Below, piece after piece: positions 1-7,876 of a DNA stretch of 18,658 nt. Under the pieces are notes generated by a model. It was not told the origin of the DNA and searched no databases. It saw nothing but the letters and a program-made list of their open reading frames with translations. The DNA is taken from assembly GCA_030149115.1 (NCBI GenBank), contig JASBSE010000210.1, positions 1 to 18,658 of the forward strand, given 5' to 3'. Numbering within the stretch: position 1 is the stretch's first letter; each line of letters begins with the position of its first letter. Position numbers and translations under genes: made by a program. Source of the DNA: Winogradskyella sp. (GTDB taxonomy: Bacteria > Bacteroidota > Bacteroidia > Flavobacteriales > Flavobacteriaceae).

Positions 1-344
1 TTTGAATAAGAGTTAATCCCTCTGTAGTATTCTAATGCAGTACTGTAATCACCATGCCATCTATGACTTGCAGCAAAAATGTAATTGTTACGACGTATCT
101 CGTTACTATCGTTTTTAATAAAATTAGCCTTTAAATCTTCGGCAATTAATTCGGCTTTGTCTGGATCTCTTTGAACCAAATATTCACCTAATAAAAACAG
201 TGATTCTTTTTTAACACTTTTAGACACATCGCTATCTATAATATTCTGCAAACTATCTTGATAAGCATCTACAGGTGCATCTTGACAAAAACTAAGATTA
301 GTAAATACTAAGCACAACCCAAGGAAAATATGATTGAATTTCAT
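1..344 (-). CDS. Secreted TPR-containing protein, N-terminal fragment (cut by window edge)
   Basis: This partial gene reads leftward out of the window, so only the first 114 codons are visible. It starts with a typical signal peptide (MKFNHIFLGLCLVFTNLSFC, then QDAP), so the mature protein is exported to the periplasm or outer surface. The rest is helical and charged. Around residues 88-110 it has a tetratricopeptide-like pattern (aromatic, W, G-D-Y, A, Y-Y), so I call it a TPR protein. In flavobacteria, secreted TPR N-termini of this kind often continue into a membrane helix plus a histidine kinase or LuxR-type regulator, but nothing beyond the fragment can be seen here. The start is chosen because the signal peptide begins exactly there and a TAAATTTG promoter box lies 19 nt upstream. 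It is divergent from the fibre gene at 466 and shares a 121-nt intergenic region with it. Confidence 0.75.
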   Translation of the reverse strand, partial: MKFNHIFLGLCLVFTNLSFCQDAPVDAYQDSLQNIIDSDVSKSVKKESLFLLGEYLVQRDPDKAELIAEDLKANFIKNDSNEIRRNNYIFAASHRWHGDYSTALEYYRGINSYS

Positions 345-362
345 ATACAATTATTAGTAAGA

Positions 363-370
363 CAAATTTA
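363..370 (-). promoter_or_regulatory. Bacteroidota -7 box (TAAATTTG) for the leftward TPR gene
   Basis: Read on the minus strand this is TAAATTTG, an exact match to the TAnnTTTG consensus of the Bacteroidota primary sigma factor. It ends 18 nt before the ATG at 344, which would give a very short leader. A TTTG lies 16 nt further upstream, shorter than the usual spacing of about 19-21, so the -33 element is uncertain. Confidence 0.45.
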
Positions 371-386
371 GCAAACCAAATGATTT

Positions 387-411
387 CAAAAATCACCCAA
401 AAGGATGAAAT
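387..411. promoter_or_regulatory. Imperfect inverted repeat TCACCC-AAAA-GGATGA, candidate operator
   Basis: TCACCC (393-398), a 4-nt spacer AAAA and GGATGA (403-408) form an imperfect dyad. TTTCA upstream and AAAT downstream extend the resemblance to the perfect palindrome ahead of the gene at 3403. The GG half-site begins 63 nt before the ATG at 466, against 62 nt for the other copy. It lies between two divergent genes and could act on either. The operator role is inferred from the conserved spacing; the cognate protein is unknown. Confidence 0.4.
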
Positions 412-445
412 GATAACTATCACAATTTAAGAATTTTACACCTAA

Positions 446-454
446 GCTATTAAT
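446..454 (+). promoter_or_regulatory. GCTATTAAT leader box before the S74 fibre gene
   Basis: GCTATTAAT sits 11 nt before the ATG at 466. The same nine bases occur 12 nt before the ATG at 3403 and 17 nt before the ATG at 12601, each preceded by TTTTACA further upstream. A related ATTATTAAT lies 10 nt before the ATG at 12826. It could be a translation-enhancing leader element or the remnant of a duplicated promoter region. The function is not established. Confidence 0.3.
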
Positions 455-465
455 CCATTAGAGTT

Positions 466-3213
466 ATGAAAAAATTTATCCCTACCCTATTCTTTTTATT
501 AGGTTTAGGCTTACACGCACAAGTTGGTGTTGGTACAACCAATCCGCAATCTACATTAGATATTGAAGCAAGCAATGCTACAAACCCAACAAATACAGAT
601 GGTATACTTGTACCTAGAATTGATAACTTCTCAATATCAAACCCTACCGCTACCCAAGATGGTATGCTTGTATTCTATACGGGTTCAGGAGCTTCTGGTA
701 AAGGTTTTTATTATTGGGATAATTCTACAACTACATGGATATATCTTTCTTCTGGCTCTAAAAACACATTAGACCAAGCCTATGATGAAGGTGGTGCTGG
801 AGCAGGAAGAACTATAACGGCAGATACTGGAGCTGTAATTATTGAAGGTGGTGGTGGCTTAAGAGTTGAAAGTAGTGCCCAAACCAGTATGTTAAATGTC
901 AATGGCGCTAACAATGCCGTGGGTATTGGTGAAGGTAACCCAACTAGTCCTTTACATGTAGGGGTTTCTACTACTTTTGATCTTCTAAGACCTAATTCAG
1001 GGCAAGATGGTATATTTATCAAAGGTGGTGATGACAATTCTGGACTTGATGCCATTGGTGCATCCATAAGTTTTGGTGGTGCCGCCACAACTAGAGCAAA
1101 CGGACGAAAAAGTGCCATAGCTTTAGTACAAACAAGCTCATTTGTAGATCAAAACGGACTAGCATTTTATGTACACCCATCAAATGCTAATTCAGATCCT
1201 ATGTCAGAAGGTATGCGCTTAACACACCAAAAGTATTTAGGTATTAACAACACCTCTCCTTCTGCAACATTAGATGTTGTAGGAACAATGCAGTTTGTGG
1301 ACGGCAATGAAGCCACAGGCTATGTACTAAGCTCTGATGCTTCTGGAAATGCATCTTGGACTAATCCTGCATCAATCTTCACAGATACGGACGACCAAAA
1401 CATACAAAACTTATCATTTAACAATTCAACAAGTATTTTGACTGTTGGTATTGAAAATGGAACTGCTCAAACGGTTAATCTATCAACTTTAAATACTGGA
1501 GGAGATATTACTCAAATTACTGCTGGTAGTGGAATGACTGGTGGTGGTACAACGGGAGCTATCACTTTAAATGCTTATGGTACCAATGGTCTTTTAACTT
1601 ATGCTGATGATATAAGGCTAGGTGGTACTCTTACGCAAAACACTCAAATCGCTTTGGCCGCACAGACCTTTGATATAAACTTAAATAGTACTGGCGATTT
1701 TGCTATACAAGATGCAGGTACAGATGTGTTTTTTGTAGAAAACACAGGAGATATTGGTATAGGAAATTCTAATCCTGCTTACCCACTACACATTACAGAA
1801 TCTGTAAACGGAACAACCAGAGGTTTATTTATAGACAAAACCGATAATTCTGGCAACGAAACTTCTGGTCTGTATATTGAAAAAACAGGAAATGGATCAG
1901 GGAGAAGTCATGCTATTTTTACTGATATTGACGGCACTGGTGATGGTCAGAAATACGGAGTCTTTAATAGAATTACTAGTTCTGCCAATGGAAGTCAGTA
2001 TGGAACAAGAAATTTTCTAAATGGGGCAACAAGCTCCTCTCAGTTTGCTACATTTAATAATCTTGACAACAATGCAACCGGCAATCAATATGGTGTTTAT
2101 AATGGTATGCGAGGTATAAATGCATCTAACCTCTATGGAGTCTTTAATGAGTTTAGCTATTCATTTTCAGGTGTAAACGAAATTACTGGTATCAAAAATC
2201 AATTTTCTGGAGGAAACCCAGGCACAACTGAAGGCTCTACAGGTATTTTCTCTACTTTCTCAACTCCTGCAAATGGGACATACTACGGTGTAAGAAACGT
2301 ATTTAGTGCTGGTGCAACAGGCACAGGAACCAAGTATGGTACTTACAACATTATTGACAACTCAGCTGGCGGTACGCATTATGGAACATACAATAATGTT
2401 GCTACAAGCAATGGTTGGGCTGGTTACTTCTTAGGTAAAGCGTATGTTTCAAATAAACTAGGAGTAGGAACTGGTGCAGGAGATCCAGATGGCTTTGTAG
2501 AGGTACGTGCTAACAATTCTGGTGCTCAACCTAATATAAACTTAGTTGATATAGGTGATAGCGGTGCAAGAATAAATTTCAGCAATACAGATACAACAAA
2601 TGGTAATGTTTGGACACTTTTTGGTGATACAGAAAATACCGCAGCAAATAGTCGTTTCAACATATATCACCCTACTGGTGGTAATATTATCCAAATAATG
2701 GGTGATGGATTAGTTGGTATAAACAGAGCTCCTACAACAAATTCGCTAGAAGTAAGTGGTAATGCCTCAAAAAATACCGCTGGTGGCTGGTTAGCAAATT
2801 CGGATCGTCGCCTTAAGAAAAATATCAACACCATTGATAGTGAGTATGCACTAAACAAATTATTAGCATTAAGAGGTGTAACATACGAATGGGATGATGA
2901 CAAAACAGGCATTAACAGACCAGAGGAATTACAATATGGTTTTATTGCTCAAGAATTAATGGAGGTGTTCCCAGAAAAAGTAACAAAAGATAATTTAGGA
3001 TTTTACCAAACGGCTTATGGTGATTATGATGCTGTTTTTGTACAGGCTATAAAAGCATTAAATACAAAAATTGAAACTCTAGAGACAGAAAATAAAATTC
3101 TCAAAGAGAAGCTTAGCAAACTAGAGGTTTTAGAAGCTCGTATCCTGGCTTTAGAAAACAACAACACTATCAATTCAACTAAAAACGAAACTGCCAGTGC
3201 TATAAAAGACTAA
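466..3213 (+). CDS. Secreted fibre-like surface protein with C-terminal S74 intramolecular chaperone (tail-fibre domain protein)
   Basis: This 915-residue protein has a signal peptide (residues 1-19, cut near HAQ|VGVG) and is probably a trimeric surface fibre. Residues 20-95 form an N-terminal module with a GVGTTNPQSTLDI signature and a GFYYWDN strand. Residues 101-160 carry the NTLDQAYDEGGAGAG module. Several GIGxxNPxxxLHV-type motifs follow. About ten YG rungs of 14-18 residues span 495-645. The C-terminus is an S74-type chaperone domain starting at N778-S779-D-R-R-L-K784. The S-D-x-R-x-K spacing matches the Ser-Lys dyad of phage endosialidase chaperones, where the chain cuts itself just before the Ser after trimerisation. 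A coiled coil (about 865-905) ends the protein. Established for S74: trimer folding and self-release. Inferred: the fibre is host-encoded, since no phage genes flank it. I see no type IX secretion C-terminal domain. It is the close paralogue of the gene at 12826. Substrate or partner is unknown. Confidence 0.85.
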   Translation: MKKFIPTLFFLLGLGLHAQVGVGTTNPQSTLDIEASNATNPTNTDGILVPRIDNFSISNPTATQDGMLVFYTGSGASGKGFYYWDNSTTTWIYLSSGSKNTLDQAYDEGGAGAGRTITADTGAVIIEGGGGLRVESSAQTSMLNVNGANNAVGIGEGNPTSPLHVGVSTTFDLLRPNSGQDGIFIKGGDDNSGLDAIGASISFGGAATTRANGRKSAIALVQTSSFVDQNGLAFYVHPSNANSDPMSEGMRLTHQKYLGINNTSPSATLDVVGTMQFVDGNEATGYVLSSDASGNASWTNPASIFTDTDDQNIQNLSFNNSTSILTVGIENGTAQTVNLSTLNTGGDITQITAGSGMTGGGTTGAITLNAYGTNGLLTYADDIRLGGTLTQNTQIALAAQTFDINLNSTGDFAIQDAGTDVFFVENTGDIGIGNSNPAYPLHITESVNGTTRGLFIDKTDNSGNETSGLYIEKTGNGSGRSHAIFTDIDGTGDGQKYGVFNRITSSANGSQYGTRNFLNGATSSSQFATFNNLDNNATGNQYGVYNGMRGINASNLYGVFNEFSYSFSGVNEITGIKNQFSGGNPGTTEGSTGIFSTFSTPANGTYYGVRNVFSAGATGTGTKYGTYNIIDNSAGGTHYGTYNNVATSNGWAGYFLGKAYVSNKLGVGTGAGDPDGFVEVRANNSGAQPNINLVDIGDSGARINFSNTDTTNGNVWTLFGDTENTAANSRFNIYHPTGGNIIQIMGDGLVGINRAPTTNSLEVSGNASKNTAGGWLANSDRRLKKNINTIDSEYALNKLLALRGVTYEWDDDKTGINRPEELQYGFIAQELMEVFPEKVTKDNLGFYQTAYGDYDAVFVQAIKALNTKIETLETENKILKEKLSKLEVLEARILALENNNTINSTKNETASAIKD

Positions 3214-3261
3214 ACAATACATAATTGAATATTACATTGTAGATTTCAATTGTTTTTGAGT

Positions 3262-3291
3262 GAAAAAGTCGCAGTAGGGAGCGGCTTTTTC
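3262..3291 (+). terminator. Rho-independent terminator of the S74 fibre gene, AGTAGGGA loop
   Basis: An 11-bp stem GAAAAAGTCGC/GCGGCTTTTTC with one G-U pair closes the 8-nt loop AGTAGGGA (3273-3280). It lies 48 nt after the stop of the gene at 466 and before the signal-peptide start of the next gene. Confidence 0.85.
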
Positions 3292-3325
3292 AATTTTAAG
3301 TACTTAAAAATATGTATAGACTCCA

Positions 3326-3351
3326 ATATTTCACCCTTTTGGGTGAAATAT
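3326..3351. promoter_or_regulatory. Perfect 11-bp inverted repeat, candidate operator of the gene at 3403
   Basis: ATATTTCACCC (3326-3336), spacer TTTT and GGGTGAAATAT (3341-3351) form a perfect palindrome with a 4-nt centre. There is no T-tract after it, so it is not a normal terminator. The real terminator of the preceding gene is 35 nt upstream. Its GG half-site begins 62 nt before the ATG at 3403, matching the imperfect copy before the gene at 466. A dimeric regulator site is the simplest reading; an mRNA leader hairpin is the alternative. Confidence 0.5.
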
Positions 3352-3381
3352 ACTTTTATGGAAATTGTCACTTTTACAACT

Positions 3382-3390
3382 GCTATTAAT
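3382..3390 (+). promoter_or_regulatory. GCTATTAAT leader box before the repeat-rich protein gene
   Basis: This is the second copy of the nine-base leader box, 12 nt before the ATG at 3403. TTTTACA lies 8 nt upstream of it, as at the gene at 466, where the gap is similar. The shared order supports either a duplicated promoter-leader segment or common regulation of the two genes. Confidence 0.3.
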
Positions 3391-3402
3391 ACGTGTGGTC
3401 TT

Positions 3403-6129
3403 ATGAAAACTATTATACTCTCATTTGTTTTATTTCTTACTTCATTAAGTAGTTATTCGCAGACATGTGCAACTACTAATGCATATCTAACCTCACAAGC
3501 TGCTGTTGATAATTTTGTAGCAACATATAGTGGTACTTGTGATACTATTGACGGCTATTTACGTATTTATGGCGGAGCCGACATTACAGATTTATCAGGA
3601 TTATCATTTATAACACAGGTTAATGGTTATCTACAAGTATCTTACTGTAATAATTTATCAAATTTAACAGGCTTGCAGAACATTACTAATATTGGTAGTT
3701 ATGTTAATATATCAAATAATGCTGTTATTAACACTATTAATTTACCCAATCTTAATACTGTTAATGGCGATGTATATATAAGAGACAACACTAATATTAA
3801 CACTATAGACTTAAGCAGTTTGTCTTCTGGAGTAGATGATTTTTATGTAGAAGATAGTGACGTTGTCTCAACCTTATCTATTCCTAATCTTAATTCAACA
3901 CTAGGAAATTTCGTTATTGAAGGTACCAATTTAACCAATTTAAATTTTACTAATTTAACAACTATTGGTGGGCAATTTTACTTTTATAATAACAATTCAG
4001 TAACTTCTATAAACTTACCCAACCTTACCAGTGTAGGGACTATGTTTTATGTAAGATCTGCAGCCGCTTTACAATCTGTATCTCTAAATACGCTAGCATC
4101 TGCGCCAAACGGCATTTATATATCTAATGCATATGTTTCTGGTAGTACTGCAAACCCTACTTATTTGGTGCTAACTGGAGATACCGTTTCCTCTGTAGAA
4201 CTTCCAAGTATGGGTGCTCTTGAATTAATAAATATATACAGCGCTACAGCACTAAACACTTTAAACCTAAGCTCACTAACTACAGTTAATAGTTATGTTA
4301 GAATTGATTCAGAGATGGCCTCTGTTAGTATACCAACAATTACTTCAATCGGTTCTTACTTGAATATTACCAGTCCGAATCTTACGAATGTTAATTTTTC
4401 TGGTTTAAATAGTATTGTGGGTTCTTTAGAGATTTTAGGTTTGAACACCTACAGTAGTAGTGCTACACAAAACAATATAACAATTGCCTACATTAACAAT
4501 CCTCTTACTCTAGATTTGGGCAGCATAAATTCAGCTAATAATTTAAGTATATACAACACCAGTCTCACTGATCTTTCTGCTGTTTCTGCAGTAACTAATA
4601 TTGCTAATGACTTACTGATTTATGACAACACGAATCTATCAGATGTTAGTGGATTAGCTTCAATATCTAACGTTACTGGAGATTTTCAATTAACCAATAA
4701 TGCCATTTCCAACATAAATGCTCTATCTGGCTTAACTTCGATAGGTGGAAATTGTGAAATTGGTGATGCAGGATTAACCTCTATCAACTTACCAAATCTT
4801 ACTACAGTTGGTGCTGGGTTATATTTACATGGGCCAAGCTTGGTAAGTGCTTCACTTCCTTTATTAACGTCTACGGGTTCAAATGGATTGAAGATTCAAG
4901 ATGCAAATTTTGGATATAGTTCAAGTGGCACCTTGATTATTTCAGATTTACCTAGTTTTAATAGTTTTAATGCTTCTAATATGTATTTTCATACCATAAC
5001 CATTGATAACACTGGTCTAACAGATTTATCAGGCCTATCTTCCGTGACAGGTGGAATATCCACTGTAATCATCAGTGATAACGCTCAACTAGTTAGCTTA
5101 AATGGGTTAAACAACATCACAGGAATGGTATATGGATTTTCATTGACAAATAATAATTCGTTGAATGATTTATCTGCTCTATCTGGAATTCAATCTGGAA
5201 GTACAATGAGCAGTATCGCAATTCAAAACAATGATGGTTTAACTAATTTAAATGGGTTACCAAATGTAACTTTAACTAACAATTCTGGATTTGTTTTAGA
5301 AAACAATAATGCCTTAACTGATATTTCTGGTATGGCAGGTATTTCAGCAACACGAATATTAATTTCCGGCAATGACGCTTTAAACGACCTGACTGGTGTA
5401 GATTTTCAAAATTTAACAATTGGCAGTTCAGCATCTTTAGAAATAGATGACAACGACGCATTAACGTCATTATCTGGTATTGCTAATACATCAAGTTTAG
5501 ACGTTGATCTAAATATTGAAGAAAATAATAGTTTAACGGACATTAGCCTTTTAGAAGAATTAATTTACTTAGGTGGTAGCTTAACAATAACCAATAACAC
5601 TTCTCTAAACGAATGTTGTATTGTAAGAAACTTTATTGATGGAACATCTTACCTTGATGGTAACTTAGTCATATCAGGAAATGATACCGATTGTTCAGGA
5701 ATACCTGCAATACTTGTTAGCTGTGCTGTTTCACAAGCTGATGATGATGAAGACAACATAATTAACACCGAAGATAATTGTACCGATGTAAATAATCCTA
5801 ACCAAATAGATACAGATGGTGATGGTATAGGCGATGCTTGCGATAATTGCCCAGACACCGCAAATTCAGATCAGGCAGACACAAATAACAATGGCATTGG
5901 TGATGTGTGCGAAAGTAGTGGCACAATAGATACAGGCTCTAGTGATGGCGGAGTTGGTATTGGTACTACAACACCTCATAGCCAATTAGAAATTGCAACA
6001 GGAGACGTCTTTATCAATAATAAATATAGAGGCATTATTATGAAAGCACCAGACGGAAAATGTTACCGTTATCAACCGGCTGACAATGGTGTTTTAAAAG
6101 GCAAGGAGATTACCTGTCCGGATAATTAA
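3403..6129 (+). CDS. Secreted leucine-rich-like repeat protein with thrombospondin type 3 calcium repeats
   Basis: This 908-residue exported protein is probably a cell-surface or released adhesin-like protein. The start at 3403 is chosen because a clean signal peptide begins there (MKTIILSFVLFLTSLSSYSQ). The frame stays open upstream to a TTG at 3250 and an ATG at 3358, but the TTG lies in the previous terminator region. Residues about 35-740 are imperfect repeats of roughly 20-25 residues (patterns such as LSGLxxIT, INLPNLTTVG, LxIxNN). They resemble receptor-L or BspA-like leucine-rich repeats and are rich in N, S, T, L and I. A Cys-containing cap follows (ECCIVRN to C774). Residues 780-838 carry Asp-rich thrombospondin type 3 repeats (DTDGDGIGDACDNCPD), which bind calcium in known proteins. 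The last 60 residues begin with VGIGTTTPHSQLEI, the signature that opens the two fibre proteins. No enzyme motif or type IX sorting domain is evident. The binding partner is unknown. Confidence 0.82.
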   Translation: MKTIILSFVLFLTSLSSYSQTCATTNAYLTSQAAVDNFVATYSGTCDTIDGYLRIYGGADITDLSGLSFITQVNGYLQVSYCNNLSNLTGLQNITNIGSYVNISNNAVINTINLPNLNTVNGDVYIRDNTNINTIDLSSLSSGVDDFYVEDSDVVSTLSIPNLNSTLGNFVIEGTNLTNLNFTNLTTIGGQFYFYNNNSVTSINLPNLTSVGTMFYVRSAAALQSVSLNTLASAPNGIYISNAYVSGSTANPTYLVLTGDTVSSVELPSMGALELINIYSATALNTLNLSSLTTVNSYVRIDSEMASVSIPTITSIGSYLNITSPNLTNVNFSGLNSIVGSLEILGLNTYSSSATQNNITIAYINNPLTLDLGSINSANNLSIYNTSLTDLSAVSAVTNIANDLLIYDNTNLSDVSGLASISNVTGDFQLTNNAISNINALSGLTSIGGNCEIGDAGLTSINLPNLTTVGAGLYLHGPSLVSASLPLLTSTGSNGLKIQDANFGYSSSGTLIISDLPSFNSFNASNMYFHTITIDNTGLTDLSGLSSVTGGISTVIISDNAQLVSLNGLNNITGMVYGFSLTNNNSLNDLSALSGIQSGSTMSSIAIQNNDGLTNLNGLPNVTLTNNSGFVLENNNALTDISGMAGISATRILISGNDALNDLTGVDFQNLTIGSSASLEIDDNDALTSLSGIANTSSLDVDLNIEENNSLTDISLLEELIYLGGSLTITNNTSLNECCIVRNFIDGTSYLDGNLVISGNDTDCSGIPAILVSCAVSQADDDEDNIINTEDNCTDVNNPNQIDTDGDGIGDACDNCPDTANSDQADTNNNGIGDVCESSGTIDTGSSDGGVGIGTTTPHSQLEIATGDVFINNKYRGIIMKAPDGKCYRYQPADNGVLKGKEITCPDN

Positions 6130-6178
6130 AAGTCAAAGATTAAAAATAATTGTTTTCAAGGACAATTATGATTTTGGG

Positions 6179-6210
6179 CGAGAAAGCCGCAGTAGGGAGC
6201 GGCTTTTTCG
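6179..6210 (+). terminator. Rho-independent terminator of the repeat-rich protein gene, AGTAGGGA loop
   Basis: A 12-bp stem CGAGAAAGCCGC/GCGGCTTTTTCG with one G-U pair encloses AGTAGGGA (6191-6198). It lies 49 nt after the stop at 6129, almost the same distance as in the previous cassette (48 nt). Confidence 0.88.
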
Positions 6211-6285
6211 AGCTCAAAACTCAAAAAATAACCTCTAAGTTTATATAAAGTTTTAACTATTAGTTAATTTTTAATTTTAGTTTTT

Positions 6286-6317
6286 GGAAAGAGTCGCTGT
6301 AGGGAGCGGCTTTTTCC
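6286..6317 (+). terminator. Second, gene-less terminator hairpin with TGTAGGGA loop
   Basis: The 12-bp stem GGAAAGAGTCGC/GCGGCTTTTTCC has two wobble pairs and encloses TGTAGGGA (6298-6305). In plus orientation it matches the terminators of the surface genes, yet no plus-strand gene lies between it and the preceding terminator (6211-6285 is AT-rich and apparently empty). On the minus strand it begins 4 nt after the stop of the aldehyde dehydrogenase gene, so it probably also stops that transcript. It may be a relic of a lost cassette or a convergent bidirectional terminator. Confidence 0.7.
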
Positions 6318-6321
6318 TTTG

Positions 6322-7746
6322 CTAAAACCACTTTATAGTAAGTTTGGCAAGTTTCTCTTTAAAGTTAGTATATGGCGGAAACAGCAATTCATTAATACCA
6401 AAGGTATGTTGCTTTACCACTGCACGCTGGTTACTAAAGGCTTTAAAACCATAAAAACCATGGCTTTTACCTATACCACTGTTATTTATTCCGCCAAACG
6501 GTAAGTTATGATTCGCATAATGTATTACATTAGTGTTGATACACGTACCTCCTGCTCTTGTGTTTCTAATTATCTTCTTTGTGTTTCTTTTACTGCTACT
6601 GTAGATGTACAACGCTAATGGTCGTTCTTTGGAGTTGATATAAGTAATGGCTTCATCTAATGTTTTATAGGTAACGATTGGTAAAACTGGTCCAAATATT
6701 TCCTCGTTTAATAATGAAGCCTCCTCACTTATATCTGAAACTATTGTTGGCGCTATATATTTTGAATCGGCTTCTATCTCACCACCAACATCTACTTTGG
6801 CATTTAAACTTTTAGCATTTTCTAAATGAGTTTGTAAACGCTCAAAATGCTTTTGGGTTACAATCCTTGCATAAGAATCTGATGTCTTAGGCGTATTTGT
6901 AAAATAATGTTCTATCCATTTTTTGCAAGCCTTGGTAAACTTCTCTTTTACAGTTTCATCTATTAAAATATAATCTGGTGACACACATATCTGCCCTGCA
7001 TTCATAAACTTTCCCCAAACAATTCGCTTTGCAGCTTTATCAATATTAGCAGTACTATCTATTACTGTTGGAGACTTTCCACCCAACTCAAGCGTTACAG
7101 AAGCTAAGTGTTTAGCAGCCGCAGACATCACTATTTTACCAACGTTTGGTGAGCCCGTAAAAAAGATATGATTAAACGGCAATTGTAATAACTGAGCGGA
7201 TGTTTCGACTTCACCTTCTACTAACGCTACATCTTCTTTTTCAAAAACAGTTTTTATAATTTCAGCCATCAAAGCTGAAGAATTAGGTGTCATCTCTGAT
7301 GGTTTTATAATTACAGAATTACCTGCTGCAATTGCAGAAACCAAAGGCCCAAAGGTTAAATTAAACGGAAAATTCCATGGTGAAATAATTAAACAAACAC
7401 CTTTAGGTTCATAAATATAATAAGAGCTAGAGCCTAGCATGGACATAGGTGTATCTACCTTTTGTTTTCGCATCCATTGTCTCAGATTAGACTTTGCAAA
7501 TTTAATTTCGCTTATAATCGGATAAATCTCGGTGAGCTCTGCTTCTACTCTAGGCTTGTTTAAATCTTTGTGTAATGCTTCAATAATTTGATTTCTAAAG
7601 GTTATTTCAATGGTAGTCTTCAGTTTTTTTAATTTCTTTATTCTAGAACCATATGGTACAGTTCCTATCTCTAGCTGTTGGGATTGTTGTTTTAAAAACA
7701 ACTGATAATGAGAGTTTTCATTAAAATCTATGCTGTCTTTATTCAT
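6322..7746 (-). CDS. Aldehyde dehydrogenase, class 3-like (NAD(P)-dependent)
   Basis: It oxidises an aldehyde to the acid with NAD(P)+. The family is clear from motifs (numbered from the upstream ATG at 7776): PWNFP at 133-137 with the oxyanion Asn135, Lys158 in the cofactor pocket (IIKPSE), FTGSPNVGK for the nucleotide loop, general-base Glu230 in ELGGKSP, and the catalytic Cys264 in GQICVSPD. The 34-residue Glu-Cys spacing is the one usual in the superfamily, followed by EEIFGPVLP and FGGINNSG. The compact length and C-terminal hydrophobic tail (LAKLTIKWF) fit class 3, fatty or aromatic aldehyde enzymes; the substrate cannot be told. I prefer the ATG at 7746 (474 residues), because the upstream start at 7776 overlaps a repeated ATTTCATCGATG element and adds a basic stretch not usual in the family. 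No signal peptide is seen, so the enzyme is cytoplasmic or membrane-attached by its tail. Confidence 0.92.
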   Translation of the reverse strand: MNKDSIDFNENSHYQLFLKQQSQQLEIGTVPYGSRIKKLKKLKTTIEITFRNQIIEALHKDLNKPRVEAELTEIYPIISEIKFAKSNLRQWMRKQKVDTPMSMLGSSSYYIYEPKGVCLIISPWNFPFNLTFGPLVSAIAAGNSVIIKPSEMTPNSSALMAEIIKTVFEKEDVALVEGEVETSAQLLQLPFNHIFFTGSPNVGKIVMSAAAKHLASVTLELGGKSPTVIDSTANIDKAAKRIVWGKFMNAGQICVSPDYILIDETVKEKFTKACKKWIEHYFTNTPKTSDSYARIVTQKHFERLQTHLENAKSLNAKVDVGGEIEADSKYIAPTIVSDISEEASLLNEEIFGPVLPIVTYKTLDEAITYINSKERPLALYIYSSSKRNTKKIIRNTRAGGTCINTNVIHYANHNLPFGGINNSGIGKSHGFYGFKAFSNQRAVVKQHTFGINELLFPPYTNFKEKLAKLTIKWF

Positions 7747-7774
7747 GTACTTTCTAATATAATTATACCTATGC

Positions 7775-7786
7775 ATTTCATCGATG
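7775..7786. repeat. Direct repeat copy 1, ATTTCATCGATG
   Basis: This 12-nt copy contains the 8-nt palindrome CATCGATG and lies just upstream of the preferred aldehyde dehydrogenase start. An identical copy occurs at 7877-7888, in the same orientation. Together they sit in the intergenic region between the divergent dehydrogenase and small secreted protein genes, and may be operator half-sites. The role is inferred only from repetition and position. Confidence 0.35.
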
Positions 7787-7876
7787 ATATCCGTAAAGCA
7801 TCTCTTTAAACCTGAAAATCAATGATTTCAACTTAACAAAACAACGTTTTTAAAGGGCTGCAAGCTCATTTTGTGT

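Noticed and set aside
780..1118. Minus-strand open frame opposite the S74 fibre gene
   Set aside because: It is the mirror of the Gly-rich NTLDQAY region and gives a Pro/Ala/Ser-rich peptide. The same antisense pattern appears at every copy of that module.
466..3213. Prophage tail fibre gene
   Set aside because: The S74 domain is common in phage, but the gene has a Sec signal peptide and its own terminator, and there are no capsid, tail, lysis, integrase or attachment-site features in the window.
3250..3402. N-terminal extension of the repeat-rich protein starting at a TTG
   Set aside because: The stretch overlaps the terminator of the previous gene and the inverted repeat at 3326-3351, and its residues do not form an export signal. 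A clean signal peptide begins at the in-frame ATG at 3403.
6319..6504. 61-codon plus-strand open frame at the end of the dehydrogenase gene
   Set aside because: It lies wholly opposite conserved C-terminal residues of the aldehyde dehydrogenase and begins in the terminator. It has no signal or domain.
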